Shown: in pieces, positions 13,371 through 21,712 of the stretch
Layout: each line of letters begins with the position of its first letter
Position numbering within the stretch: position 1 is the stretch's first letter
Source: an uncultured Collinsella sp.
GTDB taxonomy: Bacteria; Actinomycetota; Coriobacteriia; Coriobacteriales; Coriobacteriaceae
Reading direction: 5' to 3'
Assembly: GCA_900545605.1 (NCBI GenBank)
Contig: UQZL01000033.1
Location: 1 to 21,758, forward strand
DNA: 21,758 nucleotides
Made by a program: the position numbers and the translations under genes
The notes under the pieces: generated by a model
What the model saw: the letters and a program-made list of their open reading frames with translations, nothing else
Databases searched by the model: none
Told to the model about the DNA's origin: nothing

Positions 13371-14720
13371 CTACTCCACAACATGACCGATAAGCTCGTA
13401 GCAGAAGCTATCGGTAAACTCGACCGTCAGAATATCGCCCACAGATGCCTCGCTGGCATCCAGATGCACCGCGCCATCGGAATCGGGCGCCTGGAACCAG
13501 GCATGTCCGATGAGCTCGGCACCGTCTTCGGTCTCCTCGATACCGTCGACGATCACCTGGGCGCGTTCGCCCACATGTGCGGCAGTTGCAGCAAAACCGA
13601 GCGACTCGGCCAGGTCCATGGCCTCCTGGGCGCGCTCGAGCTTAACCTCTTCGTCAACCTGACCTTCCATCTTAGCAGCCAGGCTGCCCTCCTCCTGCGA
13701 GTAGGCAAAGACGCTCGTGTAGTCAAAGCCGACGGTGTCCATAAAGTCAATGAGATCGCGGAACTCGTCGTCGGTCTCGGTCGGGAACCCTACCATGGCC
13801 GTGGAGCGGATCACGATACCGGGGATGCGCTCGCGCAGGTCGCGGAACAGGTCCTCGAGCTCCTGGCGCGAACCGGAGCGGCGCATGGCCTTGAGGATGC
13901 GCGCGTCGCAGTGCTGCACGGGGATATCGATATAGGGCAGCACCTCGGGCGTATCGCGAATGGTTTCGATAAGCTCGTCGGTCATGCCCTCGGGCTGCAG
14001 GTAGAGTACGCGGACCCACACGTTATGAGGACGCACCGCCTCAGCAACGGCCTGCAGCAGCTGCGCCAGATTGCGCGGCGCGCCCTCAGCGAGGTCCTCG
14101 TCGGCAAAGTCGGTACCCCAGATGCCCGTGTCCTGACCGATCAGAACGATCTCGCGCACGCCACCGGCGACCAGGTCGCGCACCTCGGAGATAATGCTCT
14201 CGGCATTGCGCGAGTGATAACGACCGCGGATATACGGGATCATGCAGAAGCTACAGAAGCGGTTGCAGCCATCGGAGATCTTGACATAGGCGACAGCGCC
14301 CTCGACGGTGCGCTTGACCTGCGGAATATAGGCGGCAATCTCGCGCTCGACACCCAGCACGTCATCGATAACCGCCACGATGCCGTCTTCCTCGTCGGCC
14401 TTCACAAAGGCCGCGACCTCGGGCAGCTCGTCGGGTAGGTCGTCGCCGTAGCGTGACGGCACGCAGCCGCACATGACGATCGGGCAGGAACGAACGCCGT
14501 CCTGCACCTCGTTGGCAAGCTCGAGCGTGGTCTCGATGCTCTCGGACGTTGCAGAGGCAAGGAACGAGCACGTATTGACGATGGCGATATCGGCATCCTG
14601 TGGATCGAATGCCTCCTCGTAGCCTGCGGCAGTCAGCAGCGAACGCATACGGTCGGTATCGACCTCGTTCTTGGCGCACCCGAGGGTGATATAGAGCACG
14701 GAGCCCAACGGAGTATCCAT
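13371..14720 (-). CDS. rimO: Ribosomal protein S12 methylthiotransferase RimO
   Basis: Radical-SAM enzyme that adds a methylthio group to a conserved aspartate of ribosomal protein S12. In the 449-residue product the auxiliary cluster ligands are Cys15 (ITLGCAKNEVDTDRM), Cys51 (NTCSFLASA) and probably Cys86 (MCGCVPSRY), and the radical-SAM cysteines are Cys152, Cys156 and Cys159 in DGCNRFCSFCMIPYIRGRYHSR. A TRAM domain ends the protein. GCAKNEVDTDRM and IPYIRGRYHSR mark RimO, distinguishing it from MiaB at 5352-6722. It lies 26 bp after yajQ; the nearest ribosome binding site (AAAGGA) is about 12 bases from the ATG, rather far. The 734-codon open frame on the opposite strand is a shadow. Confidence 0.96.
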   Translation of the reverse strand: MDTPLGSVLYITLGCAKNEVDTDRMRSLLTAAGYEEAFDPQDADIAIVNTCSFLASATSESIETTLELANEVQDGVRSCPIVMCGCVPSRYGDDLPDELPEVAAFVKADEEDGIVAVIDDVLGVEREIAAYIPQVKRTVEGAVAYVKISDGCNRFCSFCMIPYIRGRYHSRNAESIISEVRDLVAGGVREIVLIGQDTGIWGTDFADEDLAEGAPRNLAQLLQAVAEAVRPHNVWVRVLYLQPEGMTDELIETIRDTPEVLPYIDIPVQHCDARILKAMRRSGSRQELEDLFRDLRERIPGIVIRSTAMVGFPTETDDEFRDLIDFMDTVGFDYTSVFAYSQEEGSLAAKMEGQVDEEVKLERAQEAMDLAESLGFAATAAHVGERAQVIVDGIEETEDGAELIGHAWFQAPDSDGAVHLDASEASVGDILTVEFTDSFCYELIGHVVE

Positions 14721-14746
14721 GTTGGAGAGCGGTCCTTTCGAAAGAA

Positions 14747-15244
14747 TTAGCGGTAGTTGGTGAACTGCAGCGGCTGACCGTAGTCCTGGTCGCGCAGGAA
14801 CTGGATCACGGTCTGCAGCGCATCCTTGGAAGCAGAGGAAACACGCAGTTTGTCGGCCTCAATCGTCACCTTGACCTTGAGCTTCTGATCCTTGATGTCC
14901 TTATTGATCTTCTTGGCAGTCGTCTGGTCGATACCCTCGACGATGTGACCGAGCACGCGCACGGTACCGCCCGATGCAGCCTGGGGCGCATCCCAGGACA
15001 CGGCCTTAAGATCGATGCCGCGCTTGATGAGCTTGGAGCTCAGGACGTCGATGATCTGCTTGGAGACAAAGTCGGCCGGGGCGTTGATCGAAAAGAGCTT
15101 GTCGCCCTTCGAAAGCTCGATGGTGGCGCCGGAGTCCTTCAGGTCATAGCGCTGGGAAATCTCGCGCGTGGTCTGCTGGAAGGCATTGTCGACCTCCTGC
15201 ATATTGACCTCGGACACGACGTCGAAGCTGGAATCTTTAGCCAT
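14747..15244 (-). CDS. yajQ: YajQ family nucleotide-binding protein (DUF520)
   Basis: The 165-residue product matches the family end to end: it opens MAKDSSFDVVSEVNMQEVDNA, followed by QTTREISQRYDLKDSGATIELSK (about 24-46), and closes with DALQTVIQFLRDQDYGQPLQFTNYR (about 141-165). YajQ has two ferredoxin-like domains and binds RNA and nucleotides; in Xanthomonas a member acts as a c-di-GMP effector. Its role in actinobacteria is not established, and no c-di-GMP enzyme is in the window. The start has a good AAAGGA six bases upstream. It lies 26 bp after the rodZ-like gene and 26 bp before rimO, in the same operon. Confidence 0.95.
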   Translation of the reverse strand: MAKDSSFDVVSEVNMQEVDNAFQQTTREISQRYDLKDSGATIELSKGDKLFSINAPADFVSKQIIDVLSSKLIKRGIDLKAVSWDAPQAASGGTVRVLGHIVEGIDQTTAKKINKDIKDQKLKVKVTIEADKLRVSSASKDALQTVIQFLRDQDYGQPLQFTNYR

Positions 15245-15270
15245 GGTTAATCCTTTCGCTTACGAGCGGC

Positions 15271-16782
15271 TTAGTAGCTGTCGTAAGAATAGTCGTCTGA
15301 ATAGGGCGTAGTCTGCCCGTCGGTGGCGGTGTCTGTGCCGTCCGTGGACTGGGCATCGGTTTCATCAGTTCCGTCGGTACTTTCGGTGCCATCGGTGCCG
15401 TCAGTGCTCTCGCCGTCCTTGGACTCGGTCGTCTCCTTCTTGGGAACGGTGATCGTCACGCGTGCCACGCCCGACGTCTTAGTGTCGTAGCGGACCTTTT
15501 CGCCGTTCTTGGTAACGGTGACATCGGAAGGCTTGGACGTGGTGATCTCGATCGAGGACTCAGGCGTGTATTCCTGCTCAAAGGGGCCGGTCGCCTGGGC
15601 GCCATAGACCGACTTGCCGTCGACCTTGACCTCAATCCAAGCAGTCTTGCCCTTGGCAACGGAGATTTTGACCTTTGTGACCTCGTTCTCCTCCTTCTTG
15701 GCCGTCGTCTTGGCGGCGTCCGAATCGGTGGACTCGTCCGTCGTCTCATCGGTATATTCGTCCTCATCGACGGATTCGGTCTTCTTGGAAGACTTCTTTG
15801 TCGTTGTCTTGGTGGCAACGGGTGTCTCGGGCGTCGACTCGGGCGCCGAGGAGCCGCAGCCACGCAGGAGCACCACGATGAGCACGATCAGCAGCAGCGC
15901 CACGGCGCCGATACCGGCGTAAACGATACGAGGATCGAGACCGTTGTTCTGGGGAGCGCGCCCACCGCCGCGTCCACGATTGGAACCACCGCGACCGGTG
16001 CCTTGGGGCATACGACCGCGGTTATTGTCGGAACGTCCGCGATAACTGCCCTGGCGCTGCATATTGCGCTGGCCCGAGCGGGGGGCGAGCTCGCCGCGAC
16101 CCTGGTAGTTGCGCTGACCCGAGCGAGGCGCTGAGGAGCGCTGGCTATAAGGCCGTGACTGAGATCGAAGGCGAGGCGTCACCTGCGTAGTATCGGCGTC
16201 TGCATAGCCGCCGCGCGGACGACCGGAAGAAACGCCGCGGTACCCGCGATCGGAATAACCACCATCCCCGTAGCCGGCACGAGGGTCTCGTGCGACACCG
16301 CGGGCAGCGGGGAGTGCGCGCTCCTCGGGCGCCGGCGTGCTGCGAAAACGATCGCGCTGGGAACGAATCTCCTCGCTCGAGCCCGTTTCGGTAACATAGC
16401 CAGCCTGCTGAGGGCGCTGGCCATAACGCGTCGAACGCCCGCCCTGAACCATCAGGAAGCGGCCGTTGTCGACCGAGGAACGCGAATTGACGTAGCCGGC
16501 GGCGTCCTGAAAACGACCGCCCTGCTGCGATGTCTCGCGCTCATATGCCATCAAATCGTCAAAATAAGCGTTGACGACCTCCCGCGGATTGAGGCCCAAA
16601 AAGCGCGCATAGCTCGAAATCATGCCCTGCGCATAGCCGCGCGGAGGCATCGATGCAAAATTGCCATTCTCGAAAAACTCGATGATCTGCGGCCTGATTT
16701 TGATGGTGTTGGCGACCTGCTGAATGGAAAGGCCCATTCGGCGACGCTGCTCGAGCAGCATGTCACCAAAGCGTGCAGCCAT
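15271..16782 (-). CDS. rodZ: RodZ-like membrane protein with N-terminal helix-turn-helix and RGG-rich linker
   Basis: RodZ links MreB-type cytoskeleton to the elongation machinery and shapes the cell. The 503-residue product has the RodZ HTH_25 domain (about 1-80; FGDMLLEQRRRMGLSIQQVANTIKIR, RGYAQGMISSYARFLGL), one transmembrane helix (about 288-307) and an extracytoplasmic DUF4115-like beta domain (about 368-448). Two parts are unusual: a long Arg/Gly/Gln-rich linker (about 85-283) containing the octapeptide APRSGQRN twice (218-225, 233-240) and RGG clusters, and a Thr/Asp-rich tail with repeated STDGTD (about 450-503). The start overlaps the ftsK stop (TGATG) and has GGAGG ahead. No mreB is present; a septal rather than elongation role is possible. 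Confidence 0.85.
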   Translation of the reverse strand: MAARFGDMLLEQRRRMGLSIQQVANTIKIRPQIIEFFENGNFASMPPRGYAQGMISSYARFLGLNPREVVNAYFDDLMAYERETSQQGGRFQDAAGYVNSRSSVDNGRFLMVQGGRSTRYGQRPQQAGYVTETGSSEEIRSQRDRFRSTPAPEERALPAARGVARDPRAGYGDGGYSDRGYRGVSSGRPRGGYADADTTQVTPRLRSQSRPYSQRSSAPRSGQRNYQGRGELAPRSGQRNMQRQGSYRGRSDNNRGRMPQGTGRGGSNRGRGGGRAPQNNGLDPRIVYAGIGAVALLLIVLIVVLLRGCGSSAPESTPETPVATKTTTKKSSKKTESVDEDEYTDETTDESTDSDAAKTTAKKEENEVTKVKISVAKGKTAWIEVKVDGKSVYGAQATGPFEQEYTPESSIEITTSKPSDVTVTKNGEKVRYDTKTSGVARVTITVPKKETTESKDGESTDGTDGTESTDGTDETDAQSTDGTDTATDGQTTPYSDDYSYDSY

Positions 16783-19562
16783 CAGAATCCTCCAAACTCA
16801 CGATCTTCACGTGCCATCTCGGCGTCGACGGATTCCAGCGCGGCAAGGCCTTCTTCATCCAGCAGGACCTCGCGCGGCTTGGAACCGTCGGGCGGACCGA
16901 CGACACCCTTTTCTTCCAGCATGTCCATAATACGCCCGGCGCGCGCATAGCCAACCTTCAGGCGGCGCTGCAGGCCAGATGTGGAGCCCAGCCGCGATTC
17001 CACCACAATATGAGCGGCTTCCCAGATAAGCGGATCGTCGTCCTGAGGCTCGGCAACGCCGGTACGAACGATGCCTCCGCCACCTGCCATGGACATGGAG
17101 GCAGGTGCCACAGCCGACAGGATCTCCTCATGGTAGTCGGGCTCACTTTGCGACTTGACGAACTCGACAATCTCGTTGATCTCGTCATCCGAAACAAAAC
17201 AGCCCTGGATACGACGGGGCTTGCCCCAGTCGACCTTTGAGAACAGCATGTCACCCAAGCCGGTGAGCTTTTCGGCACCCATCTGGTCGATGATGACGCG
17301 GGAGTCGATGCCCGTTGCGACGTTGAAGGCGATACGGTTGGTAATGTTTGCCTTGATGAGACCCGTCACCACGTTAGAGCTCGGACGCTGAGTCGCCACG
17401 ATAAGGTGGATACCGGCGGCACGGCCCAGCTGGGCGATACGAACAATCGACGCCTCGACGTCCTTGCCGGCAACCATCATCAGGTCCGAAAGCTCGTCGA
17501 TGATGATGACCAGGTAGGGCATCTTTTGCGGCGGGTTATCGTAATGCTCAAACTCGCCGGCGGCCTGCTTTTCGTTATAGGTCGAGATCTTGCGCACGTT
17601 CAGGCGCTCGAAGACCTTCAGGCGGCGCTCCATTTCGGACACCGCCCACTGCAAGGCGCTCGCGGCCTGCTTGGGCTCGGTCACCACGGGCACGTAAAGA
17701 TGCGGCAGGCCGTTATAGCCTGCGAGTTCGACGCGCTTGGGGTCGACCATGATCAAGCGAACGTCCTCGGGAAGGGCGCGCATGAGCAGGGTCGTGATGA
17801 TGGAGTTGATCATGACCGACTTACCGGAACCCGTGGTACCGGCGATCAGCAGGTGGGGCATCTTGGCGAGGTCAGCGACGACCGGCGTGCCCTCTGCGTC
17901 GCGGCCGATGGCAAGCTCGAGCGGACCGCCCTTAACATAGGGCAGCACGTCGCCCAAGTTGACGTTCTGACGCTTGCGATTGGGAATCTCGATACCCACG
18001 AGCGAGGTGCCGGGAATCGGCGCAAAGATACGCACGGACTGAGCAGCAAGCGACAGCGCGATGTCGTCCTCAAGGCTCGAAATCTTGCTCACGCGCTCGC
18101 CCTCGCCGGGCTGCAGCTTAAAGGTCGTCACCGTGGGACCGGCAATCCAGCCGACAACGCGAGCGCTACGGCCAAACTCAAGCAGTGTGGACTGCAACGA
18201 CTCGGCGGTCTGTTCCAGCTCCTTGTCCGAAGACGCGGCAGAAGCGGACTGGGGGTTTGCATGCAGGATTTCGAGCGGCGGAAGCTTGAGGCCGTCCTCT
18301 TCTTCGCCCTCGTTATCCGCGGGGGCATTGTCCGCTCCCCCATCGCTCGAAGTAGACGCCTCGACAGCGCCCGCCACAGCCGTATCGGCAACCTTGGGAT
18401 GCTTGAGGAAATCAGGGATTTGAGGGGCGGCCGAGACGGGATTCACGGCAAACGGCGGTTCGGACTCGTCGACCTTGTCCGGATCGTCCTCCATCGAAAG
18501 CTGGCCGGTCACCTGACCGCGCTTTGCCTGACGACGCGGCAGCAAGGTGGTTTTAGCAGTCTCGAGCGGGGACTCGTCGTCCTCGTCATCACCCTCGGTA
18601 AGCTCAATCTCGCTCTCGGACCAAGACGGATCGGGCTCACTCGTATTGAGTTTGGGAGCCTTCTTGCCCTTCTTGGCATGACGGCGCGGCAGCAGCGTCG
18701 TCTTAGCACGCTCGGCCTCCACGGCATCGGACACGTCGACAAACGGATCCTCGTCCTCGTCGTCATCGTCCAAAACCGGGTCGGCATCGTCACCTATGAC
18801 CGTGGTCACGGCGGCATCGGAGCCCTTTTGACGAAGAATGCTCAGGTGCGGACGGGCAACGCCGGGCACCGACAGGGCTTCGTCGTCACCCCACGGACTC
18901 GCGTTGACGTCGGCACGACGGCGCTCGGCAAAATCGGCCGCACGGTCGCGGGCGGAGCGCAAAACGCCGCCCACCGAAAAGCCGATAATGACAAAGCCAA
19001 CGACGGCCAGACCCAACAGGACCACCATCGCGATAGGCTTACCCAGGGCATTCTGCAGCGCGCTCGCAATAAACGCACCGATGTAACCACCCGAGGCGGA
19101 CAGGTTTTGCGGCGTGAACATAAGGTCGCACGAATCGCTCGTACCCGGCACCATCAGCGAAAGAATGGAGACGACGGCGATAAAGACCACGGCGCCGCCC
19201 GCAACAGAGCGTACGTTGAGCGGCGAGTCCTCGCCTAAAAAGAGCGTGGCGGCAAACAGCAAAATGACGATCGGCAGCACGTAGGCGCCCAGACCAAAGC
19301 CCAGGTGGTAGAAACCGGCAACCGCAGCCGTAACGGGTGCAGTCGCCGGCGAAATCACGGCAATGAAGGACGCAATCGCCAAAACGGCAATGACCACGCC
19401 GGCGATATCGCGGTTGGCCGAAGTCTCGACCAGGGGCTCGAAATCGTCGAACTCGGCCTCGTGGCCCTTATTGGCACGAAGATGGGAACCGGCACCCTTA
19501 GCAGATGCCGGTTGGTTGTTGGCTTTATTGCCTTTGGCGTTTTGTGCAGATCCGCGCGCCAA
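16782..19562 (-). CDS. ftsK: DNA translocase FtsK/SpoIIIE
   Basis: Septal ATP-driven pump that moves chromosome ends out of the closing division plane. The 926-residue product has four or more membrane helices (about 54-74, 91-109, 121-138, 178-200), an acidic linker (about 205-440), the alpha domain (about 445-540), the motor with Walker A GTTGSGKS (575-582) and Walker B VIIIDE (685-690), and the DNA-reading gamma winged helix at the end (about 860-926; SRLGSTSGLQRRLKVGYARAGRIMD). The linker carries a duplicated 15-residue basic motif beginning AKTTLLPRR (286-300 and 336-350). The start is TTG at 19562, well supported by GGAGG six bases ahead; one base separates it from the rnj stop. Confidence 0.96.
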   Translation of the reverse strand: MARGSAQNAKGNKANNQPASAKGAGSHLRANKGHEAEFDDFEPLVETSANRDIAGVVIAVLAIASFIAVISPATAPVTAAVAGFYHLGFGLGAYVLPIVILLFAATLFLGEDSPLNVRSVAGGAVVFIAVVSILSLMVPGTSDSCDLMFTPQNLSASGGYIGAFIASALQNALGKPIAMVVLLGLAVVGFVIIGFSVGGVLRSARDRAADFAERRRADVNASPWGDDEALSVPGVARPHLSILRQKGSDAAVTTVIGDDADPVLDDDDEDEDPFVDVSDAVEAERAKTTLLPRRHAKKGKKAPKLNTSEPDPSWSESEIELTEGDDEDDESPLETAKTTLLPRRQAKRGQVTGQLSMEDDPDKVDESEPPFAVNPVSAAPQIPDFLKHPKVADTAVAGAVEASTSSDGGADNAPADNEGEEEDGLKLPPLEILHANPQSASAASSDKELEQTAESLQSTLLEFGRSARVVGWIAGPTVTTFKLQPGEGERVSKISSLEDDIALSLAAQSVRIFAPIPGTSLVGIEIPNRKRQNVNLGDVLPYVKGGPLELAIGRDAEGTPVVADLAKMPHLLIAGTTGSGKSVMINSIITTLLMRALPEDVRLIMVDPKRVELAGYNGLPHLYVPVVTEPKQAASALQWAVSEMERRLKVFERLNVRKISTYNEKQAAGEFEHYDNPPQKMPYLVIIIDELSDLMMVAGKDVEASIVRIAQLGRAAGIHLIVATQRPSSNVVTGLIKANITNRIAFNVATGIDSRVIIDQMGAEKLTGLGDMLFSKVDWGKPRRIQGCFVSDDEINEIVEFVKSQSEPDYHEEILSAVAPASMSMAGGGGIVRTGVAEPQDDDPLIWEAAHIVVESRLGSTSGLQRRLKVGYARAGRIMDMLEEKGVVGPPDGSKPREVLLDEEGLAALESVDAEMAREDREFGGF

Positions 19563-19563
19563 A

Positions 19564-21234
19564 CTAAACCTCCATGACGACCGGGATGATCATCGGACGA
19601 GTGCGCGTACGGCTCCAGATAAAGTTAGAGAGCGAGTCACGCACGGCCTTACGAATGGCATCGGAACCGCTGCTCGTAAAGCTGAACTTGCCCTTCTCGA
19701 TCGTCTTCATGATGGATGCTGAGGCGTCCTCGGAAAACTGGTCGTCGATGGCAAAGGAGACGCCGCGGCCCGAGAACTCGATGGCCTCGATCTTCTTGTG
19801 CTTGAGCGAAACGATAGCGACAGCCGTGACCATACCGTCGTTGGCAAGCTTCTGACGATCGCGCAGGACGATGGGGTCGGTATCGCCGATGCGCAGTCCG
19901 TCGACGTAGACGACGCCAGACTCGACGGGCGTACCGCGCTTGACGATACCGCCACGCATCTCGAGCGTGTCACCGTTATCGAGAATAAAGATATGATCTT
20001 CCTTGAGGCCCATCTTGCGTGCAAGTTGAGCATGGGCGCGCAGATGCGCGGCCTCGCCGTGGACCGGCATAAAGTACGTAGGCTTGGCCATGGCCATCAG
20101 GAGCTTGAGCTCCTCCTGGCTACCGTGACCCGAGACGTGAACGAGGGCGCGGTTCTTATCCCACACGTCGCAGCCAAGCTTGGCGAGGCTGTTGACGACC
20201 TGCTGGACGGCCTTCTCGTTACCGGGGACCGGCGTTGCCGAGAGGATGACGGTATCGCCCTCGTGGATGGAGAGCGTCTTGTGTTCGCTGTTGGCCATGC
20301 GCGAAAGGGCCGACAGGGGCTCGCCCTGCGAACCGGTGCACATGACGACAATCTTGTCGTCGGGCAGGTTGTCAATGTCGAAGGCATCGATGATATCGGC
20401 GTCATCGATGTTGAGATAACCGAGCTCGCGCGCCACGCGGGTGTTGGTGAGCATGGAACGACCGGTCACGACGACCTTGCGGCCACACTTGCGGGCGGCG
20501 TCGCAGATCTGCTGCAGACGATGGATGTGGCTCGAGAACGACGCGACGAACACGCGGCCCGGAGCATTCTTGATGGCATGCAGCAGATTGGGGCCAACCT
20601 CGGCCTCGGACTTGGTAAAGCCGGGGACCGTGGCGTTAGTGGAGTCGGACAGCAGCAGGTCGATGCCCTGCTTGGCAAAGCGGCTGATAGCGGCATAGTC
20701 GGGCGTGACGCCGTCGATGGGCGTCTGATCGAGCTTAAAGTCGCCGGTGTGCATAACGGTGCCCTGGTTGGTGCGGATGAACACGCCCAGAGCGCCCGGG
20801 ATGGAGTGCGTCATCGAGAAAAAGTCGAGCGAGATGCCACCCAAATTGACGTGGCTGCCGCCCTTGACCTCACGGAACTTGGGGGCACGAATGCGGAACT
20901 CGGAGAGCTTGCCCTCGATAAAGCCGAGCGTCAGCTTGCTCGAGAAGATGGGCACCTTGTTGTTGAGATCCTGCAGCAGATACGGAAGCGAACCGGTGTG
21001 GTCCTCGTGGCCGTGAGTGACGACGATGCCGCGGAGCTTTTCCTCGTTCTCCAGAACATAGGTGTAATCCGGGAGTACCAGATCGATACCGGGCTGCGAG
21101 TCGTCGGGGAACATGAGGCCAGCGTCGACGAGCACCATGTCGTCGCCGCACTCGAAGACCGTCATGTTCTTGCCGATGCCATCTAGGCCGCCGAGCGGGA
21201 TGATCTTCAAGGGAGATGATTTTTTAGCTGCCAT
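19564..21234 (-). CDS. rnj: Ribonuclease J
   Basis: Metallo-beta-lactamase/beta-CASP nuclease with 5' exonuclease and endonuclease activity on RNA. The 556-residue product equals Bacillus RNase J1 in length. It has PLGGLDGIGKNM (13-24), the zinc site THGHEDH (73-79; His74, His76, Asp78, His79), His143, Asp165 (MHTGDFKLD), the beta-CASP motif CTGSQGEP, HVSGHGSQEEL and MPVHGEAAH. The frame stays open 51 codons upstream, but MAAKKSSPLKIIPLGG is the family N-terminus. No in-frame start codon lies between the AAAGGA and the ATG at 21234, and that sequence is about 14 bases away, an unusually long gap. It is the first gene of the operon that ends with cinA. Confidence 0.96.
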   Translation of the reverse strand: MAAKKSSPLKIIPLGGLDGIGKNMTVFECGDDMVLVDAGLMFPDDSQPGIDLVLPDYTYVLENEEKLRGIVVTHGHEDHTGSLPYLLQDLNNKVPIFSSKLTLGFIEGKLSEFRIRAPKFREVKGGSHVNLGGISLDFFSMTHSIPGALGVFIRTNQGTVMHTGDFKLDQTPIDGVTPDYAAISRFAKQGIDLLLSDSTNATVPGFTKSEAEVGPNLLHAIKNAPGRVFVASFSSHIHRLQQICDAARKCGRKVVVTGRSMLTNTRVARELGYLNIDDADIIDAFDIDNLPDDKIVVMCTGSQGEPLSALSRMANSEHKTLSIHEGDTVILSATPVPGNEKAVQQVVNSLAKLGCDVWDKNRALVHVSGHGSQEELKLLMAMAKPTYFMPVHGEAAHLRAHAQLARKMGLKEDHIFILDNGDTLEMRGGIVKRGTPVESGVVYVDGLRIGDTDPIVLRDRQKLANDGMVTAVAIVSLKHKKIEAIEFSGRGVSFAIDDQFSEDASASIMKTIEKGKFSFTSSGSDAIRKAVRDSLSNFIWSRTRTRPMIIPVVMEV

Positions 21235-21276
21235 AGGTGAGTGTTGTTTCCTTTCTTCGAAACGGGTCTGAAACAA

Positions 21277-21309
21277 CCGACGGGGCGCTTCTGGCAAACC
21301 GACCGTCGG
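21277..21309 (-). other. Possible stem-loop in the rnj leader
   Basis: CCGACGG (21277-21283) and CCGTCGG (21303-21309) form a perfect 7-bp stem with a 19-nt loop, about 43-75 bases upstream of the rnj ATG; CCGAC-G-GTCGG (21299-21309 region, read on the minus strand) offers a competing smaller fold. A weak -10-like TATCAT (complement of 21354-21359) lies upstream with no convincing -35. Alternative pairing could matter for RNase J self-regulation, but this is only a suggestion. Nothing gene-like was seen from 21310 to 21422. Confidence 0.35.
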
Positions 21310-21422
21310 GAACGTACAAACATGCATCACGGAGTCGATGCAGTAACCACAGTATGATACCCATTTGCACAACAACAGACCACCCATGCATCAAAGCCCC
21401 ATCTGAACCCGTCTATCCCGCC

Positions 21423-21557
21423 GGTTCCCCGCGAGGGCGGGCACGGATGAAGTTTCCCGCTCTACAGTCCTGCTCACGACGGAGGCCACATTTAGTGGCC
21501 TCCTGTTCGTGCGGAACTCGCGATAAACTTCATCCGTGCCCGCCCTCGCGGGGAACC
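21423..21557. repeat. 135-bp nested palindromic element with 33-bp perfect terminal inverted repeats
   Basis: The terminal arms 21423-21455 and 21525-21557 are perfect inverted repeats of 33 bp (starting GGTTCCCCGCGAGGGCGGGC and its complement at the far end). Between them lies a perfect 9-bp hairpin (21481-21503). No transposase and no target-site duplication are visible (flanks differ), and neither stem is followed by a clear T tract. It resembles a REP/MITE-like structured repeat. Part of the right half (21488-21533) recurs inverted at 21713-21758. Confidence 0.85.
21481..21503. repeat. Internal hairpin of the palindromic element
   Basis: GGAGGCCAC-ATTTA-GTGGCCTCC is a perfect 9-bp stem with a 5-nt loop. 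On the plus strand it is followed by TGTT and the conserved 26-nt tail (21508-21533). The equivalent arm in the second copy is GGAAAGCAC, changed at three adjacent positions while the tail is unchanged. Confidence 0.8.
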
Positions 21558-21712
21558 TGCCAATAAGGGACAGGTTTATTTTGGTCGGTTTTATCTGGGG
21601 AAATACTGCTGAATCTATCTACAGATCCGGAATCTGACTACTGAATAGACTGTCCAACTAAAGAACGAGTGGAACTAACCAGCCCTTTTGCTTGTGCCCG
21701 GGAGGGCCGCAT
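21558..21712. other. Intergenic stretch with a small hairpin
   Basis: A 6-bp inverted repeat AACCTG (21554-21559) and CAGGTT (21571-21576) with an 11-nt loop is followed on the plus strand by TATTTT, possibly a weak terminator. Before the second repeat copy, GCCC-GGGA-GGGC (21696-21707) forms another small hairpin. The rest is less GC-rich than the coding region and contains no convincing gene. Confidence 0.4.

Noticed and set aside
12234..14438. Open frame of 734 codons on the plus strand
   Set aside because: It lies opposite rimO, pgsA and cinA, all of which have full family motifs; it shows no recognisable domain and is a GC-driven shadow.
13371..14720. A second MiaB
   Set aside because: The motifs GCAKNEVDTDRM and IPYIRGRYHSR and the neighbour pgsA identify RimO.
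17406..19238. Open frame of 610 codons on the plus strand
   Set aside because: It is antisense to ftsK and has shadow-like composition with no domain.
19798..21186. Open frame of 462 codons on the plus strand
   Set aside because: Antisense to rnj, whose catalytic motifs are all intact.
21235..21387. 51-codon N-terminal extension of RNase J
   Set aside because: The protein would exceed the family length and the extension (Cys-rich, no similarity) runs through the presumed leader.
21237..21566. 109-codon plus-strand frame over the palindromic element
   Set aside because: It spans the rnj leader and both palindrome arms, has no ribosome binding site at its start and no domain.
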